DNA of 64,000 nt from Streptomyces showdoensis (GTDB lineage: Bacteria; Actinomycetota; Actinomycetes; Streptomycetales; Streptomycetaceae). The position numbers and the translations under genes are program-made. Shown piece after piece: positions 34,303-42,748 of this stretch. The stretch lies in contig NZ_BAAAXG010000028.1 of NCBI RefSeq assembly GCF_039535475.1, positions 248,001 through 312,000 on the forward strand, in the 5' to 3' direction. The stretch's first letter is position 1. Each line of letters starts with the position of its first letter. The notes beneath the pieces were generated by a model. That model saw only the letters and a list, made by a program, of their open reading frames with translations, searched no databases and had not been told where the DNA came from.

Positions 34303-35538
34303 TCAGATCGGCAGAGTGACACGCATCACGAGGCCACCGCCCTCGCGGGGCTCCGCGATGATACGGCCACCGTGGGCACGCGCGACGGAGCGCGCGATCG
34401 ACAGGCCGAGGCCGACGCCCTTGTCGCTCCCGGTGCGCTCCTGCCGGAGGCGCCGGAATGGCTCGAAAAGGTTGTCGATCTCGTACGCGGGGACCACCGG
34501 GCCCGTGTTCGTGACCACCAGGACCGCCTGGCCGTTCTGGGTCTCGGTGGTGACCTCGGCCCAGCCGCCCTCCGGGAGGTTGTACCGGACGGCGTTCTGC
34601 ACCAGGTTCAGGGCGATCCGCTCCAGCAGCACGCCGTTGCCCTGGACGACCGCCAGGGCGCGCTCGCCCCGGATCTCCACGCCCTTGGCCTCGGCCTCCG
34701 CGTGCGCCTGGTCGATGGCGCGCGAGGCCACCTCGGCCAGGTCGACGGGCTTGCGCTCGATGATCTGGTTGTCGCTGCGGGCCAGCAGCAGCAGGCCCTC
34801 GACCAGCTGCTCGCTGCGCTCGTTGGTGGCCAGCAGCGTCTTGCCGAGCTGCTGGAGCTCCACCGGCGCCGCCGGGTCGGAGAGCTGGACCTCCAGCAGG
34901 GTGCGGTTGATCGCGAGCGGGGTGCGCAGCTCGTGCGAGGCGTTGGCGACGAAGCGCTTCTGGGCGCTGAAGGCCCGCTCCAGGCGCTCCAGCATCTCGT
35001 CGAAGGTGTCCGCGAGCTCCTTCAGCTCGTCGTCCGGGCCGTCCAGCTCGATCCGGCGGGACAGGTCGGATCCGGCCACCTGGCGGGCGGTCCGGGTGAT
35101 CCGGCCCAGCGGGGAGAGCACCCGGCCCGCCATCGCGAAACCGAACGCGAAGGCGATGATGCTCAGGCCGAGCAGGGCGAACAGGGAACGGCGCAGCAGG
35201 TCGTCCAGGGCCAGGTCGCTCTGGTGGCGCAGGCACATCGTGACGGCGTTGCTGAGCGTCTCGGTGTTGGGCTCCGTGGGCAGCTGGCACCAGTCGGTGG
35301 TCGGCGTGATCGTGCCGCTGACGACCTTGAAGGGCAGCTGGGAGGTGCTGTCCCGGAGGGCCTGCGCGGTGAACAGGTAGATGATCGCCAGCAACAGGAT
35401 GCCGGCGATCAGGAACATCCCGCCGTACAGCAGCGTGAGTCTTATCCGGATCGTCGGGCGCAGCAGCGGCCGGACCGGGTCCCGGGGGTCCCAGGTCGGC
35501 TTCGGGGGCGCGTGGAGCGGCGCCGGGGTCTGGGCCAT
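34303..35538 (-). CDS. cutS: Sensor histidine kinase CutS
   Basis: A 411-aa HAMP-containing kinase: TM1 ~31-58, an extracytoplasmic loop of ~60 residues, TM2 ~118-138, HAMP, HisKA with H202 in ANASHELRTPLAI, and HATPase_c motifs (LVQNAVRYNLP, VTNTGPVV, GVGLGLSIARS). The sensor loop contains two cysteines (C84 in TDWCQLP and C102 in AVTMCLR) that are characteristic of CutS and could act as a redox or disulfide switch. It is encoded six bases after cutR. CutRS is a conserved Streptomyces two-component system linked to secretion and antibiotic regulation. The start ATG 35538 is clear. Confidence 0.86.
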   Translation of the reverse strand: MAQTPAPLHAPPKPTWDPRDPVRPLLRPTIRIRLTLLYGGMFLIAGILLLAIIYLFTAQALRDSTSQLPFKVVSGTITPTTDWCQLPTEPNTETLSNAVTMCLRHQSDLALDDLLRRSLFALLGLSIIAFAFGFAMAGRVLSPLGRITRTARQVAGSDLSRRIELDGPDDELKELADTFDEMLERLERAFSAQKRFVANASHELRTPLAINRTLLEVQLSDPAAPVELQQLGKTLLATNERSEQLVEGLLLLARSDNQIIERKPVDLAEVASRAIDQAHAEAEAKGVEIRGERALAVVQGNGVLLERIALNLVQNAVRYNLPEGGWAEVTTETQNGQAVLVVTNTGPVVPAYEIDNLFEPFRRLRQERTGSDKGVGLGLSIARSVARAHGGRIIAEPREGGGLVMRVTLPI

Positions 35539-35544
35539 GGGGGA

Positions 35545-36198
35545 TCAGATCCGGTAGCCGGAGCCGGGCACCGTGACGATGACCGGCGGCTCGCCGAGTT
35601 TCCGGCGCAGGGTCATCACGGTGACGCGGACCACGTTGGTGAACGGGTCGGTGTTCTCGTCCCAGGCCTTCTCCAGGAGCTGCTCGGCCGAGACGACGGC
35701 CCCCTCGCTGCGCATCAGGACCTCCAGGACGGCGAACTCCTTGGGTGCCAGCTGGACCTCCTTGCCGTCGCGGAAGACCTCGCGGCGGTTGGGGTCCAGC
35801 TTGATGCCGGCGCGCTCCAGGACGGGCGGCAGCGGCACGGTGGTGCGACGGCCCAGGGCACGCACGCGGGCGGTGAGCTCGGTGAAGGCGAAGGGCTTCG
35901 GCAGGTAGTCGTCGGCGCCCAGCTCCAGGCCCTCGACGCGGTCGCTGACGTCGCCGGCGGCGGTGAGCATCAGGACCCGGGTGGGCATGCCGAGCTCGAC
36001 GATCTTCCGGCAGACGTCGTCGCCGTGGACGAGCGGGAGGTCCCGGTCGAGCACGACGACGTCGTAGTCGTTGACCCCGACCCGTTCCAGGGCCGCGGCG
36101 CCGTCGTACACGACGTCGACGGCCATCGCCTCCCGGCGCAGTCCGGTGGCCACCGCATCGGCGAGCAGCTGCTCGTCCTCGACGACGAGTACACGCAC
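35545..36198 (-). CDS. cutR: Response regulator CutR
   Basis: A 217-aa OmpR-type regulator: receiver (VRVLVVEDEQLLADAVATGL, phosphoacceptor Asp51 in VVVLDRDLPLVHGDD, Lys in DDYLPKPFA) and winged helix (LAPKEFAVLEVLMRSEGAVV ... TNVVRVTVMTLRRKLGEPP). Length and sequence match CutR, the partner of CutS encoded immediately downstream. GTG 36198 is the usual start; the open frame upstream is not protein-like. Confidence 0.88.
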   Translation of the reverse strand: MRVLVVEDEQLLADAVATGLRREAMAVDVVYDGAAALERVGVNDYDVVVLDRDLPLVHGDDVCRKIVELGMPTRVLMLTAAGDVSDRVEGLELGADDYLPKPFAFTELTARVRALGRRTTVPLPPVLERAGIKLDPNRREVFRDGKEVQLAPKEFAVLEVLMRSEGAVVSAEQLLEKAWDENTDPFTNVVRVTVMTLRRKLGEPPVIVTVPGSGYRI

Positions 36199-36546
36199 GT
36201 CTCTGAGTCCTCTCCTGGTGCCCTGGTCCGGACCGCGGACGGGGCGGGTCTGCGCACTGACTGTGCGTGTCCATCCTGCCCCGAACGCGCGTAAACCGGC
36301 CGTAAGACGGCGTCGCGGGCCGCCGCGGAGGGCGCGGCTCGCGCCGTGTCGGGAAGAATTCACCTGATTCGCGGGCCAGTTGAGGTTTCTGTGAGGAAAG
36401 GGCTGGGGAGGACGACTGCACACCCCGCGATCACGCCCTGTAGGTGGCACGCCACCTACCGCTCTCTGTCCCCCAGAGGTAGCAGTGTGTGATCCGCCCA
36501 CCCCCGGCACTCCCCGTGCCACCGACCCACGACGAGGGGGCGCACG
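36199..36546. promoter_or_regulatory. Divergent region between cutR and a small gene
   Basis: 348 bases without a gene; must hold the cutRS promoter and that of the 57-aa gene. Its most notable element is a 20-base inverted repeat at 36440-36459. Confidence 0.5.
36440..36459. promoter_or_regulatory. 20-base inverted repeat, candidate operator
   Basis: GTAGGTGGC-AC-GCCACCTAC, perfect nine-base arms around two bases, about 90 bases upstream of the 57-aa gene's ATG and 240 bases from cutR. Could be an operator or an RNA stem. Confidence 0.45.
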
Positions 36547-36720
36547 ATGGACGCTTTCACCGCAGGCCTGCTGCACCGCATCAAGGCCGCTCAGTCCGAC
36601 CTCACGCGCGCTCGTGAGACGGGCGACGACTTCCTCGCGGACGTCGAGCAGGCCGAGCTGGACGACCTGCACCGCCTGGCCGCCGAACACGGCGTGGAGG
36701 TCGGCGCGCGCTGCGCCTGA
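36547..36720 (+). CDS. Small conserved protein, 57 aa
   Basis: Encodes MDAFTAGLLHRIKAAQSDLT followed by an acidic helical stretch (DDFLADVEQAELDDLHRLAAEHGVEV) and ends GARCA. The codons have the strong G/C third position of a real gene; GAGGGGGC precedes the ATG. The protein looks like a single long amphipathic helix. No function is recognised. It is followed at once by a strong bidirectional hairpin. Confidence 0.75.
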   Translation: MDAFTAGLLHRIKAAQSDLTRARETGDDFLADVEQAELDDLHRLAAEHGVEVGARCA

Positions 36721-36740
36721 CCCCCAGGATCCGGCAGGAC

Positions 36741-36783
36741 ATGGGTGGGCCCCCGGTGCCGTCGGCGCCGGGGGCCCACCCAT
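36741..36783. terminator. Bidirectional hairpin
   Basis: ATGGGTGGGCCCCCGGTGCC pairs with GGCGCCGGGGGCCCACCCAT (one mismatch) around a short loop. It separates the convergent 57-aa gene and the inositol monophosphatase gene. Confidence 0.85.
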
Positions 36784-36803
36784 GTCCGTACGGGGCGCGC
36801 GTG

Positions 36804-37637
36804 TCAGTCGTGCCAGGCCCCGGCCTCCTCCAGGAACTCCTGGAGCGGCCCGAAGACGCCCTCGGAGGCCGCCAGCACCAGCTCCCCCGACGCCCGCTCA
36901 CCCGGACGGCCGCCGGTCAGGGCGCCCGCCTCGCGGGCGATGAGGTCGCCTGCGGCCAGGTCCCAGGGGTTGAGGCCGCGCTCGTAGTACGCGTCCAGGC
37001 GCCCGGCGGCGACGTCGCAGAGGTCGATCGCCGCGGAGCCGCCGCGGCGGATGTCGCGGACGCGCGGGATGAGCCGCTGGGCGACGTCCGCCTGGTGGGC
37101 GCGGCGGGTCTGGACGTAGGCGAAGCCGGTGCCGACGAGGGCCTGGTCGAGCTCCGGGGAGGGGCGGACGGCCAGGCGCCGGTCGCCCAGCCACGCGCCG
37201 CCGCCGAGGACGGCGTGGAAGGTCTCGCCGCGCAGCGGGACCTCCACGACGCCGACGACGCTCTCCCCGTCGCGCTCGGCGGCGATGGAGACGGCCCAGG
37301 TCGGCAGGCCGTAGAGGTAGTTCACGGTGCCGTCCAGCGGGTCGATCACCCAGCGGATCCCGCTGGTGCCGGGGCTGGCGGCGCCCTCCTCGCCGAGGAA
37401 GCCGTCCTGGGGGCGGTGCTCGGAGAGGAAGCCGGTGATCAGCTTCTCGGCGGCGATGTCCATCTCGGTGACGACGTCGATGGGGCTGGTCTTGGTCTTG
37501 GCCACGGCCAGGTCGTCCGGCCGGCCGTCACGCAGCAGCGCTCCGGCCCGGCGCCCGGCCTCCAGGGCCAGGTCGAGCAGCTCCCGCAGCAGCGGATCGG
37601 TCACGCGGGACTCGCGGGACTCGGGGGAATCGGTCAC
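36804..37637 (-). CDS. Inositol monophosphatase family protein
   Basis: A 277-aa IMPase-family phosphatase with the three metal/substrate motifs: GFLGEEGA (Glu pair), WVIDPLDGTVNYLYG, and NPWDLAAGDLIAREAG. Family members dephosphorylate inositol-1-phosphate, histidinol phosphate or fructose-1,6-bisphosphate, Mg-dependent and Li-sensitive. The exact substrate is not determined. It follows the ferrochelatase gene by 11 bases on the same strand, so they form an operon. Confidence 0.9.
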   Translation of the reverse strand: MTDSPESRESRVTDPLLRELLDLALEAGRRAGALLRDGRPDDLAVAKTKTSPIDVVTEMDIAAEKLITGFLSEHRPQDGFLGEEGAASPGTSGIRWVIDPLDGTVNYLYGLPTWAVSIAAERDGESVVGVVEVPLRGETFHAVLGGGAWLGDRRLAVRPSPELDQALVGTGFAYVQTRRAHQADVAQRLIPRVRDIRRGGSAAIDLCDVAAGRLDAYYERGLNPWDLAAGDLIAREAGALTGGRPGERASGELVLAASEGVFGPLQEFLEEAGAWHD

Positions 37638-37648
37638 GGGAGGGCTCC

Positions 37649-38776
37649 TCAGGCGTACGGGCTGTCGGCGCCGGCCGCCGCGGGGCGCTCCGCGCGGGCG
37701 GGGCAGCAGCCGATCGGGCAGAGGTCGTGCGAGGGGCCGAGCGCGCCCAGGGCGCAGCGCTCGGCGCGCTGCCCGCGTTCGGTGGCGGCGCGTTCCAGGA
37801 CGAGGTCGCGCACGGCCGCCGCGAACCGCGGGTCGGCCCCGACGGTCGCCGAGCGCCGGACCGGGAGGCCGAGCTCGGCGGCCTTGGCGGTGGCCTCGGT
37901 GTCGAGGTCGTAGAGGACCTCCATGTGGTCGGAGACGAAGCCGATGGGCACCATGACGACCGCGGGCGCCCCGGCGCCGTGCAACTCCTCCAGGTGCTCG
38001 CAGATGTCAGGTTCCAGCCACGGGACGTGCGGGGCGCCGCTGCGCGACTGGTACACGAGCTGCCAGGGGTGTGCGACGCCGGTCTCCTCGCGGACGGCGT
38101 CGGCGACCAGCCGGGCCACGTCCAGGTGCTGCTTCACGTAGGCGCCGCCCTCGCCGTGGTCGGCGACGGGGCCCGAGGTGTCGGCGGCGGAGTCGGGGAT
38201 GGAGTGCGTGGTGAACGCGAGGTGCGCCCCGGCCCGCACGGACGGGTCGAGCTCGTCGAGCGAGGCGAGGACGCCCTCGACCATGGGGCGGACGAAGCCG
38301 GGGTGGTTGAAGTAGTGCCGCAGCTTGTCGATGCGGGGCAGCGGGAGTCCCTCCGCTTCCAGCTCGGCGAGGGAGTCCGCCAGGTTCTCGCGGTACTGGC
38401 GGCAGCCGGAGTAGGAGGCGTAGGCGCTGGTGGCGAGGACGGCGATGTGACGCCGGCCGTCGGTGATCATCTCGCGCAGGGTGTCGGTGAGGTACGGCGC
38501 CCAGTTCCGGTTGCCCCAGTAGACCGGCAGGCCGAGGCCGGCCTCGGCGAAGTCCGCGCGCAGGGCGTCGAGCAGCGCGCGGTTCTGGTCGTTGATGGGG
38601 CTGACGCCACCGAAGAGGAAGTAGTGCTGCCCCACCTCCTTCAGCCGTTCCTTGGGGATGCCACGGCCGCGGGTCACGTTCTCCAGGAACGGGACCACGT
38701 CGTCCGGGCCCTCGGGGCCCCCGAAGGAGAGCAGCAGCAGGGCGTCGTACGGGGCGGGATCGAGCTCGTCGGACAT
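37649..38776 (-). CDS. hemH: Ferrochelatase (coproporphyrin III ferrochelatase type)
   Basis: A 375-aa ferrochelatase: [21 protein letters not shown] near the N-terminus, [15 protein letters not shown], the catalytic His region [14 protein letters not shown], and [16 protein letters not shown]. Actinobacterial members insert Fe2+ into coproporphyrin III in the coproporphyrin-dependent heme pathway (also called CpfC). The C-terminus has a cysteine cluster (ERCALG...[10 protein letters not shown]) plus an internal SGCRQY, consistent with the [2Fe-2S] cluster described in actinobacterial ferrochelatases. ATG 38776 is the start. Confidence 0.93.
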   Translation of the reverse strand: MSDELDPAPYDALLLLSFGGPEGPDDVVPFLENVTRGRGIPKERLKEVGQHYFLFGGVSPINDQNRALLDALRADFAEAGLGLPVYWGNRNWAPYLTDTLREMITDGRRHIAVLATSAYASYSGCRQYRENLADSLAELEAEGLPLPRIDKLRHYFNHPGFVRPMVEGVLASLDELDPSVRAGAHLAFTTHSIPDSAADTSGPVADHGEGGAYVKQHLDVARLVADAVREETGVAHPWQLVYQSRSGAPHVPWLEPDICEHLEELHGAGAPAVVMVPIGFVSDHMEVLYDLDTEATAKAAELGLPVRRSATVGADPRFAAAVRDLVLERAATERGQRAERCALGALGPSHDLCPIGCCPARAERPAAAGADSPYA

Positions 38777-38877
38777 GGCACCGATCCTCCCACCCGCCTC
38801 CGACGGCCGAAGGCGCGCCCCGACCGAAAAAGTGGGTGACCGGACCAGTTCAACACCGTAGGCTTTAGCTATTAATT

Positions 38878-38900
38878 ACACGTGTTGAGCCGACACGTGT
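38878..38900. promoter_or_regulatory. Paired ACACGTGT palindromes upstream of MFS gene
   Basis: Two copies of the self-complementary octamer ACACGTGT (38878-38885 and 38893-38900) separated by seven bases, in an AT-rich patch (TTTAGCTATTAATTACACG) unusual for this genome, 37 bases before the MFS start. A candidate operator for a repressor of the transporter. Confidence 0.45.
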
Positions 38901-38936
38901 GGACTCGCCGCCCTGCCAGGAAGCCCGGAGATCCCC

Positions 38937-40199
38937 TTGCCCAGTCCCTATCGCGCGATCTTCGCGGCCCCCGGCAGTACGGCCTTCTCCCTCGCCGGCT
39001 TCCTCGGCCGGATGCCGCTGTCCATGATGGGCATCGGCATCGTCACCATGATTTCGCAGGTCACCGGCCGGTACGGGCTCGCCGGAGCGCTCTCCGCGAC
39101 CCTCGCCGCCTCCGCCGCCGTGCTCGGCCCGCAGATCTCCCGGCTGGTCGACCGCTACGGCCAGCGCCGGGTGCTGCGCCCGGCGACCCTGATCTCCCTC
39201 GCCGCGGGGGCCGGCCTGCTGCTCTGCGTCCAGCAGCAGGCCCCGGACTGGACGCTGTTCCTGTTCACCGCCTTCATCGGCTGCGTGCCCAGCGTCGGCG
39301 CGATGACCCGGGCCCGGTGGGCGGACATCTACCGCGGCGAGGCCCAGCGGCTGCACACGGCGTACTCCTGGGAGTCGATCGTCGACGAGGTGTGCTTCAT
39401 CTTCGGCCCGATCATCTCGATCGGCCTGTCGACCATCTGGTTCCCGGAGGCCGGCCCGCTGCTCGCCGCCGTCTTCCTCGCCATCGGCGTCTTCTGGCTC
39501 ACCGCACAGCGCGCCACCGAGCCCGCCCCGCACCCGCGCAGCGCCCACGGCGGCGGCTCCGCGCTGCGCTCCCCCGGGCTCCAGGTCCTCGCGCTCGCCT
39601 TCGTGGCCACCGGAGCCGTCTTCGGCTCGGTCGACGTCGTCACGGTGGCCTTCGCCGACGAGCAGGGCCACAAGGCCGCCGCGAGCCTGGTCCTCGCCGT
39701 CTACGCGCTCGGTTCCTGCGTCGCCGGCGCCGTCTTCGGACTGCTCCACCTCAAGGGCGAGCCGTCCGTGCGCTGGCTCGTGGGCGTGTGCGCGATGGCC
39801 GTGAGTATGATCCCCCTCCTACTGGCCGGGAACCTGCCGTTGCTGGCCGTGGCGCTCTTTGTCGCGGGCCTCTCCATCGCGCCGACGATGGTGACCACCA
39901 TGGCCCTCGTCGAAGCGCACGTACCGCGCACCCAGCTGACCGAGGGCATGACCTGGACCGGGACCGGCCTCGCGGTCGGCGTGGCGCTCGGCTCCTCGGC
40001 CGCCGGCTGGGTGGTCGACGCCTCCGGGGCGGAGGCGGGGTACGTGGTGCCCGTCGCCTCGGGTGCGCTCGCGGTCGCGGTGGCGCTCCTGGGCCACCGC
40101 CGGCTGCGCAGGCCGGTGCCGACGCGGGAGGGGCAGAGTGGGCGAGAGCACGACACAGCGCTGGGGGAAGAGCGGGCCGACGAGCGCCACATGGCGTAA
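38937..40199 (+). CDS. MFS transporter
   Basis: A 420-aa membrane protein with about twelve hydrophobic helices and the MFS loop 2-3 motif (LVDRYGQRRVLRP). It begins MPSPYRAIFAAPGSTAFSLAG with the TTG start at 38937 after CCCGGAG. The type is a drug or metabolite exporter; the substrate is unknown. Its 3' end overlaps the next gene by 62 bases, so they are co-transcribed. Confidence 0.85.
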   Translation: MPSPYRAIFAAPGSTAFSLAGFLGRMPLSMMGIGIVTMISQVTGRYGLAGALSATLAASAAVLGPQISRLVDRYGQRRVLRPATLISLAAGAGLLLCVQQQAPDWTLFLFTAFIGCVPSVGAMTRARWADIYRGEAQRLHTAYSWESIVDEVCFIFGPIISIGLSTIWFPEAGPLLAAVFLAIGVFWLTAQRATEPAPHPRSAHGGGSALRSPGLQVLALAFVATGAVFGSVDVVTVAFADEQGHKAAASLVLAVYALGSCVAGAVFGLLHLKGEPSVRWLVGVCAMAVSMIPLLLAGNLPLLAVALFVAGLSIAPTMVTTMALVEAHVPRTQLTEGMTWTGTGLAVGVALGSSAAGWVVDASGAEAGYVVPVASGALAVAVALLGHRRLRRPVPTREGQSGREHDTALGEERADERHMA

Positions 40200-41478
40200 C
40201 TGGGCGGGGAACGTCACCTCCCGCCCGGTGCGGGAGGTGAGCCCGGCCTCGGCCGAGGAGCTCGCCGACGCCGTGCGCAGGGCGGCCGAGGACGGCCTGC
40301 GGGTGAAGACGGTCGGCACCGGCCACTCCTTCACCTCGATCGCGGCGACGGACGGGGTGCTGGTCCGGCCCCATCTGCTCACCGGGATCCGCCGGATCGA
40401 CCGCGAGGCGATGACCGTGACCGTGGAGTCCGGCACCCCGTTGAAGCGGCTCAACGTGGCCCTGGCCCGGGAGGGCCTGTCGCTCACGAACATGGGCGAC
40501 ATCATGGAGCAGACGGTCGCCGGGGCAACCTCCACGGGCACCCACGGCACCGGGCGGGACTCGGCCTCGATCGCCGCGCAGATCCGCGCGCTCGAACTGG
40601 TCACCGCCGACGGCCGTCTGATGACCTGCTCCCCCACGGAGAACCCCGAGGTCTTCGCCGCCGCCCGGATCGGCCTCGGCGCGCTCGGCGTGGTCACCGC
40701 CCTCACCTTCGCCGTGGAGCCGGTCTTCCTGCTCACCGCGCGGGAGGAGCCGATGTCCTTCGACCGGGTGACCTCGGAGTTCGACGCGCTCCACGCGGAG
40801 AACGAGCACTTCGAGTTCTACTGGTTCCCCCACACGGACAACTGCAACACCAAGCGCAACAACCGCAGCACGGGCCCCGCCGCCCCGCCCGGGAAGCTGA
40901 GCGGCTGGGTCGAGGACGAGCTGCTCTCCAACGGGATCTTCCAGGTCGCCTGCGCGGTCGGGCGCGCCGTACCGCCGCTCATCCCGTCGATCGCGAAGGT
41001 CTCCAGCCGGGCCCTGTCGGCCCGTACGTACACCGACATCCCCTACAAGGTGTTCACCTCGCCGCGCCGGGTGCGCTTCCTGGAGATGGAGTACGCGCTG
41101 CCGCGCGAGGCGGCCGTGCCGGCGCTGCGCGAGCTCAAGGCGATGGTGGAGCGCTCGCCGCTGAAGGTGAGCTTCCCGGTGGAGGTGCGGACGGCGCCCG
41201 CCGACGACATCGCGCTCTCGACCGCCTCGGGCCGGGAGTCGGCGTACATCGCCGTGCACCTGTACAGGGGAACGCCCCACCGTGCGTACTTCACCGCGGT
41301 GGAGCGCATCATGACCGCCCACGGCGGCCGGCCGCACTGGGGCAAGGTGCACACCCGGGACGCCGCCTACTTCGAGAAGGCCTATCCGCGGTTCGCCGAG
41401 TTCACGGCGCTGCGCGACCGGCTCGACCCGGAACGGCGGTTCGGCAACGACTACCTGCGCCGGGTCCTGGGCGACTGA
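40138..41478 (+). CDS. D-arabinono-1,4-lactone oxidase-type FAD enzyme
   Basis: A 446-aa sugar-lactone/alditol oxidase family flavoprotein. The FAD_binding_4 domain begins ~25; VGTGHSFT contains H63 expected to bind FAD covalently, and ATSTGTHGTGRDSASIAAQ follows. The C-terminal ALO domain ends YFEKAYPRFAEFTALRDRLD ... RRFGNDYLRRVLG. It would oxidise a sugar lactone or alditol with O2, giving H2O2. GTG 40138 follows GGGAGGGG and lies within the 3' end of the MFS gene. Confidence 0.88.
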   Translation: MGESTTQRWGKSGPTSATWRNWAGNVTSRPVREVSPASAEELADAVRRAAEDGLRVKTVGTGHSFTSIAATDGVLVRPHLLTGIRRIDREAMTVTVESGTPLKRLNVALAREGLSLTNMGDIMEQTVAGATSTGTHGTGRDSASIAAQIRALELVTADGRLMTCSPTENPEVFAAARIGLGALGVVTALTFAVEPVFLLTAREEPMSFDRVTSEFDALHAENEHFEFYWFPHTDNCNTKRNNRSTGPAAPPGKLSGWVEDELLSNGIFQVACAVGRAVPPLIPSIAKVSSRALSARTYTDIPYKVFTSPRRVRFLEMEYALPREAAVPALRELKAMVERSPLKVSFPVEVRTAPADDIALSTASGRESAYIAVHLYRGTPHRAYFTAVERIMTAHGGRPHWGKVHTRDAAYFEKAYPRFAEFTALRDRLDPERRFGNDYLRRVLGD

Positions 41479-41481
41479 CCG

Positions 41482-42282
41482 TCACCCGGCTCCGCCGGCC
41501 GCCTGGTCCTGGGCGGTCGGCGGAGCCGTCGGCGGAGTGGTCGGCGGCGTCGTCGGGGGCGGGGTGGTGGCGCCGCCGGTGGGCTCGGCCGACGTCGAGG
41601 GCGTCGGCGTGGGGGCGGGCGGGGTCGTCGGGGCCGTCGGGTCCGGGGTGTCCGGATCCGACGGGGTGGTGCCCGGCGTCGGGGTCCCGCCGCCCTTCTG
41701 CTCCTGCCGCCCGCCCTCGCCCGGCACCGAGGACGGCGCGCCGCCCCCGTCCGGCCGCTGCCCGCCGTTGTCGCCGCCGGGGCCGCGGACGGCGGAGCCG
41801 AAGGTCGTGGTCCCCTTGGTGCCGCTGAGGTCCTGACCGGAGGTCAGCTCGTACGCGGTGATGCCGCCCATCGCGAGCAGGAAGACCGCGGCGGCGCCGA
41901 CGGCGGAGCGCTTCCAGCCGCGGACCCGGGTGCCGTGCGTGGTGGGCTCGCCGAACTCCTCGCTGCAGGGCTCCTGCCCGTACGCGGCGGGGAGCTGCTG
42001 CCCCTTCGGCCTGCCCGCGGCCGTGGCCCCGCGCATCTGCTGACCGGTGCTCTTGAAGAGGTGCTGGAGCAGCGGACCGCCGCAGGTGGCGATGACACTG
42101 ATCACACCGGCGCCGAGGATGGTGCCGTAGACGCCCAGCGTGGAGGCCAGCTTGGCGGCGACGACCGCCGCGACGGCACTGCCCGCGACCTGAGCCACAC
42201 TCAGGTCGAATCGTTTCTTCTCTTCCGTGGCCTCCGTGCCGGGATCCGGCCTGTCACGCATGTCCAACCCCTGCTTGTTCAT
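41482..42282 (-). CDS. Hypothetical membrane protein with Pro/Thr-rich tail
   Basis: About 266 aa. Residues ~20-70 contain glycine/alanine-rich hydrophobic stretches (VAGSAVAAVVAAKLASTLGVYG, ILGAGVISVIATCGG), a second helix lies at ~125-145 (SAVGAAAVFLLAMGGITAYEL), and the last ~110 residues are a Pro/Thr/Gly-rich extracytoplasmic-looking tail. No function is recognised; such tails often span the cell wall. The start is uncertain: ATG 42282 has GGTGGA upstream, GTG 42291 and ATG 42261 are alternatives. It converges on the lactone oxidase gene, three bases from its stop. Confidence 0.7.
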   Translation of the reverse strand: MNKQGLDMRDRPDPGTEATEEKKRFDLSVAQVAGSAVAAVVAAKLASTLGVYGTILGAGVISVIATCGGPLLQHLFKSTGQQMRGATAAGRPKGQQLPAAYGQEPCSEEFGEPTTHGTRVRGWKRSAVGAAAVFLLAMGGITAYELTSGQDLSGTKGTTTFGSAVRGPGGDNGGQRPDGGGAPSSVPGEGGRQEQKGGGTPTPGTTPSDPDTPDPTAPTTPPAPTPTPSTSAEPTGGATTPPPTTPPTTPPTAPPTAQDQAAGGAG

Positions 42283-42748
42283 TCGTTCCACCGTGCACCC
42301 AGAAGGGACAGATGAACGAAGGGATTAGTTCCGTTTCTGGTGCTTCTGTGAAGAGGGACACGCGCACCGGGAGATCGCGGAGACTCAACTCCCGTACCCC
42401 CCGAGAAGTTGGGCGGCGCGCCGGTCCACCCAGGTGGCCCGAATGGAGTACTGTGGCGAACCCTGGGTCCGGATTCCCCCACGGGTGTCCGGAATCGACG
42501 GAAGGGGGCCGAAGGTGGCACTCGAACCGGCGGCGCCATGGCACCGCACGGACGCCCGCGACGCAGCGTGACGACCTGTCACTCTGGGTGGCGAAAAGGC
42601 AACCGTGTCACAGCGGCGTTCCAGGGTCCAGGCCCGACACGCCGGGCAACTCGGCAGGGTTGTGGCAGGCTGCACCCGGGCAGGCCACACTCGACTAGCG
42701 GAAGCAGCGACGCACGTGACGTCGGCAGGCACCACCCGGGAGGTTCCC
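42283..42748. promoter_or_regulatory. Divergent region upstream of sepH
   Basis: 466 bases with overlapping spurious frames but none with convincing coding character. It must carry the sepH promoter and that of the membrane-protein gene. No specific element was resolved beyond GGGAGG directly before sepH. Confidence 0.4.
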
